The notes under the pieces were generated by a model, which had not been told where the DNA came from, did not search any database, and worked only from the letters and a program-made list of their open reading frames with translations. From contig QJPP01001783.1 in NCBI GenBank assembly GCA_003996215.1, positions 703,959-767,958 on the forward strand: a stretch of DNA of 64,000 nt. The letters run 5' to 3'. Position numbers and translations under genes: made by a program. The number at the start of each line of letters is the position of its first letter. Position 1 is the stretch's first letter. Shown here in pieces: positions 45,041-58,634 of the stretch. This DNA is from Jaltomata sinuosa (taxonomy: Eukaryota; Streptophyta; Magnoliopsida; Solanales; Solanaceae).

Positions 45041-46322
45041 AGATTTTCTCCCAATCTATAAAGTATTTGTGATCTCCTGACTTACCAAATTGAAGTTCTG
45101 CGAGTCTAGTTTCGAATGAACTAAATCATTCATCCATGTGACTTTAGAATAGAGATATATGTACACTTTATGAGACCGCATAAGTAGGAACATTGAGGTG
45201 GACCCCCTAGACCCTAAGGTGATGGTGCTTTATATAACACCACTTTATTCATTTTTTTCATAGAAAACCACTAAAAATCCACAAAAATTAGAAAACAATC
45301 CTCTAAATCCTCCATGGATGTTGATGCTTTCAACTCAAAAGTTTAACGAAAGTTTCTCTAAGCGCCGAGCTCATTATTTTGATAAAGTTTTTCCATCAAT
45401 TTTGACTCTGTTTGTTGTTACTGTAAGGAGTCACCTCACAAGATATCTATTGTTAGCGTTCACTTATTGAAATGTAATAGTTTTAAATCCTTGACTCATT
45501 CTTAATTTGAGCTTTAGAATCAATTTCGAGGAAGAACTTATTGTTATTGGCATGTTTGTCATGTGTTCCTGTCGTATATTGATTAGAGCTCGTGGTGGGA
45601 TCTTCTAACAACTTGTTAATCTTGGGATTTCAAAGATTTTTTATGAGTAAATCTTTCTCATACGAACCTACTTTATAACTCCATGTTCTAATATCATATT
45701 TATAGATTTTTAAGCCACAAAGTGATATTTTTTATACCGTGGCTTTGGGCAGCCCCTTTGTCTTGTTAAGTTTGGTTATTATTATTGTATATTGATGATT
45801 TTAAGGTGTTGAAGGGACTGGGGGCTGGTCTGATTCTTATTGGAGTCATGTATAATGGTTGTCAAATTGAATGACATGACGTACGCCGTGTTATATTGTC
45901 TCGAGAGCTCATCGCTCCTTTGAGATGTTGTTGGCATATTTTTGTTGAATTTAGTTGTTGTTTATTATTCTTATTAGCCTCACTCTATGCTTTGGACTTG
46001 GTTGGTCATGAGTGTGGAATTAATGTCTTATGAATAAGCTATAACTCATTCTTGTAGCCTTGTTGATTCTTGCATTTATTGCATTACGATTGGTTGGTCG
46101 AGCTTCATGGAGATACCTTTGAGGCTTCGCTTGAAAGGTATGTTAAGTCGTCCTTTTCACTTTCTAGTATGACCTTGAAGGCCAAAGCTTGTTATAGCAA
46201 GTATAACATCGTTATTCGACTTGTGGCCACATAGTATTGAGTTTTCTACCACAACATGATATACTGACTATCAACAACACTCTATGCCTTACATAATGGC
46301 CTAGAAAAGCATGTTATAATTA
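45041..46322. repeat. Probable decayed LTR sequence (L)
   Basis: No coding capacity. Phrases such as GAGTCTAGTTTCGAATGAACTAAA, GTGGACCCCCTAGACCC, and GAGATACCTTTGAGGCTTCGCTTGAAAGGTATG resemble plant Ty3 LTR or leader text (recognised from memory). No boundary or target duplication could be set, so the call is tentative. Confidence 0.35.
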
Positions 46323-46459
46323 TGTCACGACCCAACTGATCTGTGAGTGGCACCCACACTAAACCTCCGAAGGAAGAACCAACTAACTTGAACCCAACCC
46401 TAAACTTAGTCAATTTTAGAAGAGATACATAAAATCAATCAATAACTTAAGTCATAAAG
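46323..46459 (-). repeat. LTR fragment M, left piece
   Basis: Begins TGTCACGACCCAACTGATCTGTGAG near 46323, which is how an LTR of this type ends in reverse. Element N inserted at 46460 with target TAAAG; the rest of M resumes at 54764. Confidence 0.6.
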
Positions 46460-47359
46460 TGTCACGACCCAACTTACTGGGCCGTGCGGGTGCCTACTCT
46501 AACCACCTAGATAGACGAACCCTCACCACCCATCCAACAGATAACTCACGGAAATTAAAGTAAACCATTAATCAGCCCATTTTTATACATGAGAAATTCG
46601 TTTACAGAAAATGTTCATAAAATAGATGACTACCTTTACAACCTTTAAAAAAGCACTGTCCCTAGGACCTAGTCTAAGAGGGTACAAGAGCTACTACAAG
46701 ATTTATACAGAACATGTAAAAGAGACACAACTTCCATCATAGAATCGAAGGACAGAAGCTGTTGGAGATCACCATTGTCCTGTACCTATGAAATATCACC
46801 AACCATGCAACCAGACTATACCAAAAAGGTATAGCAAGAGTAGAGTCAGTACAACCACACGTACTGGTAGGCATCATCGGTCGACCCGAATCCACACGTA
46901 CCATCATATAGGAAAACAGGGAAAAACAAAAAGATAAACATTATAGCTCCCTCCCTCACCTTTAGCCTTGACCCTGACATCTAGGACTACCCAAGTCTCA
47001 CTCATAACTAGACCTCTCAAGGTCGCCTTGTAACCCAGACTTCCCAAGTCACCTTTATATTTACCAACCACATGCAATTCACCTAACAATCATTGACACC
47101 TTCAATGACCACCATAGAGCTACATCTAAATCCCTTCTTGGATCACATAACCCGTACCCTCCAAGGGTCCTCCATCCACACCTAAGTGTTCAATAGACTA
47201 CCCCGGTCTACACCAAGACCCACCCTTAGCTTATTAACCATGATAATTCATGACCGCCATTATTACACATAATGACATTAACTTATGAGCACATAACCTC
47301 TTTTAAATAGTCCGGACCCACACGGATCGCCCTCACACATCTAGTGTTAACATGACAAA

Positions 47360-47825
47360 CCCAATCTACACCAAGACCAACTAATAACCAACATAATAAC
47401 CATGTCTACACCAAGACCAACTAATAACATAATATAGCAACTCGGTCTACAACAAAACCAACTCACAATATACTACAACAACCCGGCCTACACCAAGACC
47501 AAACTAATAACATAATATAGCAACCCGGCCTATACCAAGACCAAACTCACAATATACCATAACAACCCATCCTACACCAAGACCAAACTAATAACATAAT
47601 ATCGCAACCCCGCTTACGCCAAGACCAAACTCACAATATGCTATAACAACATGGCCTACACCAAGACCAAACTAATAATATGCTATAACAACCCAGCCTA
47701 CACCAAGACCAAACTAATAACCTAATATAGCAACCCGACCTATACCAAGACCAAACTCACAATATACCATAACAACCCGGCCTACACCAAGACCAAACTA
47801 ATAATATAATATAGCAACCCGGTCC
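47360..47825 (-). repeat. Dimeric tandem array, N 3' LTR (~42-bp units)
   Basis: About 11 units of CAACCCGGCCTACACCAAGACCAAACT... Two unit types partly alternate: one ends AATAACATAATATAGCAA, the other CACAATATACCATAACAA, which gives an ~84-base higher-order period. The same array is at about 52560-53025 in the other LTR. H has only about three copies. Confidence 0.85.
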
Positions 47826-47892
47826 ACTCACAGAACCAATACCAATCAACACAATACAACAATATCAATACAATAATGCAGTAAAATAAACT

Positions 47893-48125
47893 CATACCAG
47901 GCGTGGTACCCGAGCCAACTATTAGTATTATCCCATACCAGGCGTGGTACCCTAGACAACCAATTGTTATACCCTTACCAGGCATGGTATCCGAGCCAAC
48001 CGTTAGTCATATCCCGTACTGGGCATGGTACCCAAGCCAACCATTTGTTATATCCGAACCAGGCATGATACCCGAGCTAACTGTTAGTATTCTCATACCA
48101 GGCGTGGTACCCGAGCCAACCGAAT
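47893..48125 (-). repeat. Second tandem array, N 3' LTR (~42-bp unit)
   Basis: Five to six copies of ATACCAGGCGTGGTACCCGAGCCAACCATTAGTATTATCCC. Open reading through 47903-48217 results from the repeat; counterpart at about 53090-53320. Confidence 0.85.
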
Positions 48126-49561
48126 ATCAATTAATCCATAGTCAAATAATGAACAAACAACTTGTAAAACCAACAAGAAAACCGTTCAATCCACAAACTG
48201 TAAAACAGGACCCTTAGACATTCTAAACAATTCCTCTAAGCAATGTAATTCATACAAACACTTAGATAAGAGTACAAAAATATACAACATTCATAGGAAT
48301 CCTAAGCCATCACCTATCTTTTTCCCGAGTATATTACTTAGCCTCGACCTTCGTTCGAAGACTAAACACACTCATCCTCTATTTACGGAAATGAACGGTT
48401 TCCCTTTTTAGCATAATTTAACAACCACATTGATTTCGGAACTTGCATAAATAATAACAATGTGAATTACCACCCCTTAGACCTTAGCAAAACCAAAACT
48501 ACTTATCATGCCCTTCGTATTCCCGAAACCTCACCTAGGAGTTTCCCATTTTCATACCCATTTAGTTATCCTTGCAATTCTCGGTTCCCCAAACCTTCCC
48601 GACATCCCAGTCCCTGAGCCCTATCATCTTATCATACTAGGACAACATAAACAACCCCAAATAATTATTAATATCCCATAATTTAATCCAACCAATTCCT
48701 AGCACACACATAACCAACACCGAATCCACCAGACTCCGTGCCAGGAGGCCTAATCATGGATTCTCTTTTCCCACTATACAATAAGTACAAAATGTAAGCA
48801 GGTCTATCTACTCAATGAAAACCTAGCCTACCTGGATGCCGAGCAGCTGTTCCATGCTCTTTCTTGCTTCGTAGGCATTCCCTGATGGTTCTGCAGGTCC
48901 GAATCCATGGTTTCGCATCCTTTTTACCGGAATTCCTCCTCCCCTTGGCTCCCAAGCCTTGGAGCAGCCTAGGAGGGTTTTTGGAATAGCTCTTATCTGT
49001 TTTGGGGCTGAAGGGAAGAGAATGAAATTAAAAACCCATTTTCTAGGTTTTCTGGTCCTGTTGCTCCGCTAAAGTGATCCCCGCTCCACTATAGCGGTAC
49101 CGCCATAGCGGAGTCAACTGCTATGGCGGAGGTTGACCGTCTTAACTTCCGCTATAGTGGTAATTATTCTGCTATAGCGAAGGTCGCTGTGGAGGAGCGG
49201 TAGCGCTCGTCACAGATAAAAACTCAGAAAATTCCTAAAAAGAGCCCTTTTAACAACACACCTTGAATCCCCAACGTTCTGGAATAACCCCTTTGCATTA
49301 ACCTTAATTTCGGGAGTTTTACCTATCCGAATTCACTTCTGAAGAGTTCCCCGGACTCCTCTATGCCTTAGCTAATGGAAACATTAGCTCTCAAAAAGAT
49401 ACATTGCCCAATCTTCACCCAGATTGACCTACACCATACCTCGATCCAAAACTAGCCGAGACTAGCCTAGCCCAGAATTTTAAACTCCCAAACTTGGAAG
49501 TTTTTCTGACTCGAAACTTGGCACAAAAGATTTACCCATAACGACGAACGAGGTCATTACA

Positions 49562-51624
49562 ACAGATACCAATTTACCCATCGTTCATCCCCGAATGATC
49601 TTTAAGGCGGAAAGAGAAGAAGGAGCCCTCCCCTTGGACCTTAACGCTCTTTTCATGACAGCGTAAATAAAATATCCTTATGCAACCCACTGAAACTTCC
49701 GAATCCATTGGTGTACCCATCTCAATCAAAATTTAGCTCACTCTCGCTCTTATCAAGAAATTCCTTCCTTCGAGCTGCACAAGGCTAACTAGATTACCCC
49801 TCCCCGAGTGTCCAAGAAATCTGGGGCCTCGTTGAAACACCGAAGACAAAGAAACTTAACTAACGACAACACAATTTTTCCCTGTCAAGGGGACTAGATC
49901 CCTCCATGGCGATCGCTTTCCCACTATACCCAGAGTTCTACTAGCCTGAACTCCATTCCGAAAGCTTCTTACGTGGTACTATGCCCTCGCATATCATAAT
50001 ATCAATTTACTCCTGACAACACTGTATCTCGAGATACCACATATCTCCAAATCATGCAACAGCAAAAATTCCATTGGAACTCATCCTGGCTTGAGGTTTC
50101 GTCAACTCTCATCTTAGGGGAAATTCTATTCGGGCAATTACACCCTAACCAATGCTATGGCGAGCACATCCCCACCACTCAAAGAACGGTAATACCAGTA
50201 TTATCATGATCAACTGAAGGAATAACCATGTTAAGGGATTCATTTAATAACCCTATTCCCCCGACCGACCCTACCACTAAGGGTCATCAATAATAAAATA
50301 AATCAATAATTGCCTCACAATATAAGCCTATGAGCAGTGTCCCACACTACTCAGTCAATTATGGGTCATTTGTCAAATTCTACATGAGTGACTATTCCCA
50401 CCAATGGTCCATCATAATTCTACCAATATCTCGGGCTACCATATCTACCCTTTCCTTTTTATCGCGCATGGATGCTAAATTTTTGACAAATTCCCTTATA
50501 CATATACTATATTAGCTAAATCATTGGCTCCCTTGTCTTACCTAGCAATTTTCAGCTTAATACTTGCTTTTATATTGCCCCGGGGAAGGAATGAAAACAT
50601 GGAAAAATAGAGCAGGCTTTCTGCCTCGCGCACTTCTGCTATAGCGGTGGTCACTCCGCTATAGAGGTTCCACCATAGCGGTTGGCTTCCGCTATAGCAG
50701 TCCCAACGGTAACAGTACAGTAAATTTTATTTCCAGCTAAATGCACTCATCCCCCTTCCTAATTACCACTCTCTAAACCTGTAAATCCCGCCATGGTCTT
50801 AAACCACCCTCAAGACCATTCCTGGTATTAACGCATCGCAATTCAACATGGCACATCATAAATTACAAAGAAATCACAAAAACAATTGTTTCCCAACAAT
50901 ATCTTCCCGCCATTACACACTAATGACTCCCTTGTTCCCATGGTTCCCATGGTTCCCAACCAAGTCCCGACTGTCCTGAAACTGAAGTTTCCCTACAGTC
51001 ATAGTTCTCAAGCCCTTATCATCCTAACCAATGACAAGCTTTTTATGCAGTACCACTTTTTAAATCAAGACATTTAACAGCTTATCACCACCCAAAGTAC
51101 ACAGAATTTTCAACTTAAAGACCCTTTGTAGACTCAACATGCACGGTAGGCAACAATTTACACACACTTCAAGTAAGTCAGACAAAGATTGTACAACACA
51201 ACAATTCAACTTCAAGTCACAACCAAATTAATCATAACCGAATCAAGTCACAACCAATTCAAACCACACAGTTTCACCTCCATTCGTACCATGGATGACA
51301 TTAGCTGGTTATCCATGGTTGTCATAGCCTCTCTGGCCAGACACCAATTGGAACCTTCCCGGTTCTAATTTTTCTCTTACTTGTCTGATTGTAACCGAAG
51401 TACCACGACCTCCTTTACCTTGCTGAGATACCAATTGGAATCGAGAGATACCAATTAGACTCAACCCATACAAGCAAATATGAAAACCGCACGAAAGAAT
51501 AAAATAAGGGAGATATTTCCTAGAATGCCTCATAGCTCCCCAAAGATTAGATGTGGACGTCAACATACCAATCTTTAGGACTCTATTCGACACTTTGCTC
51601 TTGTACTTGGAGACCGGTAACCTA
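49562..51624 (-). other. Interior of element N, non-coding
   Basis: No gag, pol or antisense gene. The right part (to about 50600) parallels the H leader in reverse. CCGCTATAGCGG-like motifs cluster at 50636-50700. The remaining 1 kb (49580-50600) is only matched to H at its left end (GGGCCTCG, CCCATCGTTCATCC). The frames at 50330-50515 and 50886-51077 have no domain. Confidence 0.7.
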
Positions 51625-51637
51625 GGCTCTGATACCA
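51625..51637 (-). other. Primer binding site of element N
   Basis: GGCTCTGATACCA on the plus strand, i.e. TGGTATCAGAGCC on the element strand, two bases from the LTR. Confidence 0.85.
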
Positions 51638-51639
51638 TC

Positions 51640-54600
51640 TGTCACGACCCAACCTACCAGGACGTGCGGGTGCCTAATCTAACCATCAAGATAGACGAAC
51701 CTTCACCACCCATCCAACAGGTAACTCACAGAAATTAAAGTAAACCATTAATCAGCCCATTTTTATACATGAGAAATTTATTTACAGAAAATGATCATAA
51801 AATAGACGACTTAAAGAATTTGCAGAACACCTTTACAACCTTTAAAAAAACACCGTCCCTAAGACCTAGTCTAAGCAGGTACAAGAGCTACTACAAGATT
51901 TATACAGAACATGTAAAAGAGACACAACTTCCGTCATGGAATCGAAGGACAGAAGCTGCTGGAGATCACCATCGTCATGTACCTATGAAACATGACAATC
52001 CCTTCAACTAGACTATACCAAAAAGGTATAGCAAGAGTAGATTTAGTACAACCACACGTACTGGTAGGCATCATCGATCGACCCGAATCCACACGTACCA
52101 TCATATAGGAAAATAGGGAAAAACATGAAAATAAACATTATAGCTCCCTCCTTCACCTTTAGCCTTGACCCTGACATCTAGGACTTCCCAAGTCTCACTC
52201 ATAAGTAGACTTTTCAAGGTCGCCTTGTCACCCAGATTTCCCAAGTCACCTTTATATTTACCAACCATATGCAATTCACCTAACAACCATTGACACCTTC
52301 AATGACCACCATAGAGCTACATCTAAATCCCTGCTTGGATCACATAACCCAGACCCTCCAAGGATCCTCCATCCACACCTAAGTGTTCAACAGACTGCCC
52401 CCGTCTACACCAAGACCCACCCTTACCTTATTAACCATGATAATTCATGAACGCCATTATTACAGTTAATAACATTAATTTATGAGCACATGAACTCTTT
52501 AAATAGTATGGACCCACCTAGATCCCCCTCACACATCTAGTGTTAACATGATAAACCCGATCTATACCAAGACCAACTAATAACCAACATAATAACCCGG
52601 TCAGCACCAAGACCAACTAATAACATAATATAGAAACCCGGCCTACACCAAGACCAACTCACAATATACTACAACAACCCAGCCTACACCAAGACAAAAC
52701 TAATAACATAATATAGCAACCCAGCCTATACCAAGACCAAACTCACAATATACCATAAAAATCTGGCCTACACCAAGACCAAACTAATAACATAATATAG
52801 CAACCCGGCCTACACCAAGACCAAACTCACAATATCCTATAACAACCCAGCCTACACCAAGATCAAACTAATAATATGCTATAACAACCCAGCCTACACC
52901 AAGACCAAACTAATAACATAATATAGCAACCCGGCCTATACCAAGACCAAACTCACAATATACCATAACAACCCGGCCTACACCAAGACCAAACTAATAA
53001 CATAATATAGCAACCCGGTCCACTCACAAAACCAATACCAATCAACATAATACAATAATATCAATGCAATAATGCAGTAAAATAAACCCGTACTAGGCAT
53101 GGTACCCGAGCCAACTATTAGTATTATCCCATACCAGGCATGGTACCCAAGCCAACCAATTGTTATACCCATACCAGGCATGGTACCCGAGCCAACCATT
53201 AGTAATATCCTATACAAGGCGTGGTACCTGAGCCAACTATTTGTTATACCCGTACCAGGCATGGTACCCGAGCCAACCATTAGTATTTCCATACCAGGCA
53301 TGGTACCTGAGCCAACCTAATGTCAATTAATCCACAGTCAAATAATGAACAAACAACTTGTAAAACCAATAAGCAACACACCGTTCAATCCACAGACTGT
53401 AAAACAGGACCCTTAGACATTCTAAACAATTCCTCTAAGTAATGTAATTCATACAAACACTTAGATAAGAGTATAAAAATATACAACATTCACAGGAATC
53501 GTAAGCCATCACGTACCCTTTTTCCCGAGTATATAACTTAGCCTCGACCTTCGTCCGAAGACTAAACACACTCACCCTTTATTTATGAAAATAAACCATT
53601 TCCCTTTTTAGCATAATTTAACAATCACATTGATTTCAAAACTTGCATAAATAATAACAATGTGAATTAACACCCCTTATCCCTTAGCAAAACCAACACT
53701 ACTTATCATGCCCTTTGTATTCCCAAAACCTCACCTAGAAGTTTCCCATTTTCATACCCATTTAGTTATCCTTGCAATTCTCGGTTCCTCGAACCTTCAC
53801 GACATCCCAGTCCCTGAGCCCTATGATCTTATCATACCAGGACAACATAAACAACCCCAAATAATTATCAATATCCCATAATTTAATCCAACCAATTCCT
53901 AGCACACATATAACCAACACCGAATCCACCAGACTCCGTGCCCATAGGCCTAATCATGGATTCTCATTTCCCACTATACAATAAGTACAGAATGTAAGCA
54001 GGTCTATCTACTCTATGAAAACCTAGCCTACCTGGATGTCGAGCAGTTGTTCCATGCCTTTTCTGGCTCTGTGAAGGCATTCACTGATGGTTCTGCAGGC
54101 CCAAATCCGTGGTTTCGTGTCTTTTTTACCGGAATTCCACCTCCTCATGGCTCCCAAGCCTTGGAGCAGCCTAGGAAGGTTTTTGGAATAGCTCTCATCT
54201 ATTTTTGGGGCTGAAGAGAAGAGAATGAAATTAAAAACCCATTTTCTAGTTTTATGGTCCCGTCGCTCCGCTATAGCGGTCCTCGCTCTGCTATAGCTAT
54301 ACCGCCATAGCGGAGTCAACCGCTATACCAGAGGTTGACCGTCTTGACTTCTTCTATAGCGGTAATTATTCTGCTATAGTTGAGGTCACCATGGCAGAGC
54401 GGTAGCGCTCGTCATGGATAGAAACTCGGAAAATTCCTGAAAAGAGCCATTTTTACAACACACCTTGAATCTCCGACGTTCCGGAATAACCCCTTCGCGT
54501 TAACCTTGATTTCGAGAGTTCTACCTACTCGAATTCACTTCCGAAGAGTTTCTCGAACTCCTTTATGCCTTAGCTAATGGAAAAATTAGCTCGAAACAAG

Positions 54601-54763
54601 ATACATTGCCCAATATTCACTTGGATTGCCCTAGACCATATCTCGCTCCAAAACCGGCTGAGACTAGCCTAGCCCAAAATTTTCAACTCTCAAACTCGGA
54701 AGTTTTTCTGACTCAAAACTTGACACGAAAGATTTACCCATAACGATGAACCCGTTCATTACA
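51640..54763 (-). repeat. 5' LTR of element N
   Basis: About 3.12 kb, pairs with 46460-49561. Arrays at about 52560-53025 and 53090-53320. Contains a perfect CCGCTATAGCGG at 54268-54279 with variants around it. Minus frames 52978-53301 and 54023-54319 are LTR text. Confidence 0.9.
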
Positions 54764-56071
54764 TAAAGGAGATAAAAACTAATATAAATGAAAATATGCA
54801 TAAAATGATTTAACATCCCCCCAAGTACTGAAAGTAATCGTCTAAGAACTCTAATAAAAAAAATGTCTAGATATCCAAAAATACTAAGACAACAATAAAA
54901 GTAATAATAAGAGTCCCATTGTCCGGAAGAAGGAAAATAACTCACAGAGTATCCATGACAGCCTGAGAAGTAGTGCTCACCCATTGATCTGTAATCAATT
55001 TTCTACTCTATCTGAGGTCGCGTCTTAGCCTCAAAAACATGGTCTGCACTCAATAAAAGAAGAATACATGGTAGTATCAGTACAAAACACTATGTACTGA
55101 TAGGTATCATAGGCTGAATCAGGTTAGAAAAAGTATATGGCCAAATCAAATAACAAATAAAATGTACTTCAATACTTAGCATTTAATTCAGTGAACAAAT
55201 AATCACCTTAGGTAAAATCAACATCAGTAACAGCAAGTTCATAACAATCACTGAATACAATCACAAGAATGTAAGGAGTTCACTTTCAAATCACCATTTG
55301 TGGAATCTTTGTCCACCTAACTATCATTAACACATCTAATCTCTATTCTAATTTCATTTCACAATCCATCTCACCATAAAAGACCATACAACAATGCAAT
55401 GTTAAATAAAGAGTGTACACACATGCTAAGGGTCTTATTTTTGTCCACTAGATATAACCTGCAGGGAATCCTAGGTGTCCCTGTATCATATCAGCGTGGT
55501 ATCCGCTCTTTAATAATCATATCAATATCCATATCAAAGTAACTAGATTCTCAGGCTTATACCTCATGGCATACAAAGTGTCTCAAAATACACTTACACT
55601 TATTCATCTCAACTCACTCATCACTTCCTGTACATATCGCTTATTTATTCAAGCACAACAAGAAAATATAAGCAATTTAAACATGTTCGAAGACCAAATA
55701 TAAGTTACATAATCCAACAACATATCATGTAATAAAATGTGTCTCAACCCTAGTTAAAACCTTAACCTAGCTCGAGTGAAGAATTACCACTCACAAGCTA
55801 TTTCGCAACTGCCTTGCCTTTTTCTAACTCTTTAAAATGCTCAAGGGCTATAAATAATAATTAAACAAGAGTAATTACTCATTTACACTTTATTTCAGGT
55901 CTTGAAAATTTAACTCATTAATTCTATCCTTAGACGAGGTTTCTAGAGTTCCCTAAGGGTTAATGTTAATTAATCAATAACTAGTCTTCTAGCATTCATA
56001 TAATCAATACTCAAAAGGTTTCTAATAAAGTTCATCCCTTTTAGCCATTCTTATGCCTAAAGAATAAGATA
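54764..56071 (-). repeat. LTR fragment M, right piece
   Basis: Follows the second TAAAG (54764-54768). Non-coding, with LTR-like wording around 55050-55120 (reverse of the 'ACTGATACTACC..TATTCT' kind). It ends where the truncated O LTR begins at about 56072. Minus-strand frame 54664-54984 spans the N/M boundary and is not a gene. Confidence 0.55.
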
Positions 56072-58634
56072 ACAAGTGATCTCAAGATATCCCTTCTTAC
56101 TGGCATAATTCATGAGCAACTAAATATAAATAGATAAACTGAAGAGTATTATGCGAAAGCTGAAATATATGATAAACTCTTAAAGAGCACTGTAATAAAA
56201 TGAAGTTTTAAAAACCAAAATACAACTCATTTGAAAAATGATAAAACTAACTGACCGACTGTCTATGAAGCCTCTACTAACACTGAACTACAGTTAGCCG
56301 GGACATAACCCCCAACTACCTTTAATCAATGTATAACAACTAAAATAACCGCTATAACTGCTAACTGACTGGAGTTCTCAAAAAAAGAGAGCTCGTTCTC
56401 TGTTGACTGAAAGTTGCGATCAGTCTGACCATGATCCTAGAAGCTAGCACTAAAACCTGCATCATAAAAAGGATGCAGCACAAAAAGGTATGCGATCAGT
56501 ACTTTGAATGTACTGTGCATGTGAGATAATGTACTAACTTTTAAAATATGAGAAAACATGTATATACTAGAAACATAACTGGAAGTTGGACGAAGTATGG
56601 ATATGTAAGAATGCATAAGTTAATGCTATAAAACATGGGCTCTTTTACTGAGAGTATAAAATGTTGCTTAGTTGTAAATTGTAAGATACCTAGAGTATGA
56701 GATAACTAAGCATGCTGAAAATATTGTTGAGTTGTTTAAAAACTATAAATTGAATCTGTAGTGCTCGGGCCCAAGCATAATATACACAAAATCTGCAATA
56801 TAAGGATATTCTGGAAAATGTAATTTAAAAGCTGTAAAACTGAACTGAGGGCCTCACAACTACTGAGTATAATTATATGGGAGAGTCTGTTAACCGACAT
56901 AAACCACGTGAGCTAAACATGGAGTCCAATTTATACGCCCCATCAAGAGTACCCAGTATACCTTGCCAGGGTATAGAGGCATGACTGGCGTGATCACTAG
57001 TTCTGATGCCCAACTAAGGGGCTAAATAACCTACGGTATCACGTAAGTCTGGGACATGAGGGTTCGGTGAATCCTAGTCTAACTCGACGCAAAATACTAC
57101 TCCCAAACTGAATACTGATAGCTCATTTAAAACTGAAGTTCTAAAATGCTACATCAGAACCTAATTTATCTAGATGATTTCTGAAAGACTGTATAACTAA
57201 ACTATTCATAAAGCATGTGGACATATCTAGATGTCATACTAATTATGAAACTTACTAAGTTTGTACTCATTGATGGCATATGCTGAAAGTTCATATTTAA
57301 AACATGTTATTATAAAATATACTGAGGGTAAGCTGAAGCTTGTTAAATGATGAGAAGTTTTAAAGAAGGCCTGTAGGCTGAAAACTTGCTAATTTCATGC
57401 TTAAAACTGAATGCTAGTAAACTGGATTAAATTCTAAAGAAAACTTATTCTCATGAAAATACTATCGTTTCAGGCTAGATTCTTGGTTTCTTTAAGTTCT
57501 TGTAAAAAATCTTGCAAGTCATTGAAAACATGGCGCAAATCTTCTAAAATAGGCTATAATTCATGTAGAAATCATAAGGACTGAATTCTGTAAAAATTTA
57601 GCATGATTGGGTAAGAAACCTTATTTCTAACATCATGAAATTTGAAATAGAAGACTGAGATTTTTGGCATAAGGGTGAACTAAACCCTTACTGAATACCC
57701 ACATACCTGGTGGATGATAATCGCTGAAGAGATATCTGAAGTTTGAAACTTTGGAGAAAGCCCTAGGTCTGAACTTTGGAGAAAAGCGTTCTTTTCTTCT
57801 TGAAACTGACTTGAGAGGAAACTGACTAAATTTGAGGTTTAGACTTAATAAAAATAAGACTAGAGCTATTTATAGTTTGGGCTAAAAGAAGAATGAAAGG
57901 TCTGAAATGCCGCTAAGAAGTAAAATTAAAAATTTCTGAAAAAACTCGTCGCTGGGTTTTACAAGCATGAACCACGACCCATAGAATGGATCACGGTTCG
58001 TGAAAAGGGTTCTTGGTTCCTGGGTGAAGTTTCTAGCCTCTGGACTAATTTCCACGAGTTGGTTTCACGACCCGTAGATCATTCCATGACCCATGGAACC
58101 TCTTTGTAGTTTTCAGGCCATTTTTAAGCTTCTGGACTTTTCCATAGTTGGTTTCACGACCCATGGAAACTTCCATGACCCGTGGAACCTACTCGTGGTT
58201 TTCAAGTGAAAAAACTAATTTCCACGAGTTCAATCTATGGTTCATGGTTTGATCCACGAGCCATGGATTCCTCTCGTGGTTTCTGTCTGTCAGTTTGACA
58301 GACAGACATATTTTAGTAAAACACTGGTAACTTTTTTCTTCGGACTCAGATTAATGCGTGGTCAGTGGCGTTAGAAATAAGACTCAAAGACCTTTAATTT
58401 AGTGGGTACTAGGCCACCTAACTCTTCATATTCTAGGATATATGATCGTTTAAATTTGACCCTAGTTTAGTCTTACATGAAAACTTCTTTGGTTGGGGTG
58501 ATTTCAACTTAACTTGCTTGTAGGAGTTTCTTATGAACATGATCCACACCAAAAACACTTCCCACACTAGGGAATTGATCATGACACCTATGGAAAGTGG
58601 TTTAGTCTTAGCTTAAAATTTTTGGGGTGTTACA
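56072..58634 (-). repeat. 3' LTR of element O (end truncated)
   Basis: Aligns with 61222-63804 from ACAAGTGAT..CCCTTCTTACTGGC onward; the outer end TCACGCCCCGAGCC.. present at 61175-61221 is missing. Region 57950-58290 carries many CCACG/CGTGG motifs. Confidence 0.85.

Larger units (their letters stand above)
46460..49561 (-). repeat. 3' LTR of element N
   Basis: From TGTCACGACCC to ..GGTCATTACA on the plus strand. Contains two tandem arrays and a palindrome cluster at about 49065-49200. The small minus-strand frames 46904-47089 and 47782-47985 are array and LTR text. Confidence 0.9.
46460..54763 (-). mobile_element. Non-autonomous LTR retrotransposon N (H family)
   Basis: 8,304 bases, minus strand, flanked by TAAAG on both sides (46455-46459, 54764-54768). 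LTRs of about 3.1 kb begin TGTAATGA and end GGGTCGTGACA on the element strand, like H. The 2.08-kb interior has the H-type leader and 3' end but no coding region, and lacks the antisense gene of H. Longer LTRs than H are explained by expanded tandem arrays. Confidence 0.9.

Noticed and set aside
47903..48217. Open frame coding a repetitive Pro/Trp-rich peptide (also 53099-53320)
   Set aside because: It is just the translation of a ~42-bp LTR tandem array whose unit length is divisible by three; no start context, no domain, same in both LTRs.
54664..54984. 106-codon minus-strand ORF
   Set aside because: Crosses the precise boundary between the N LTR and fragment M, so it is a chance frame.
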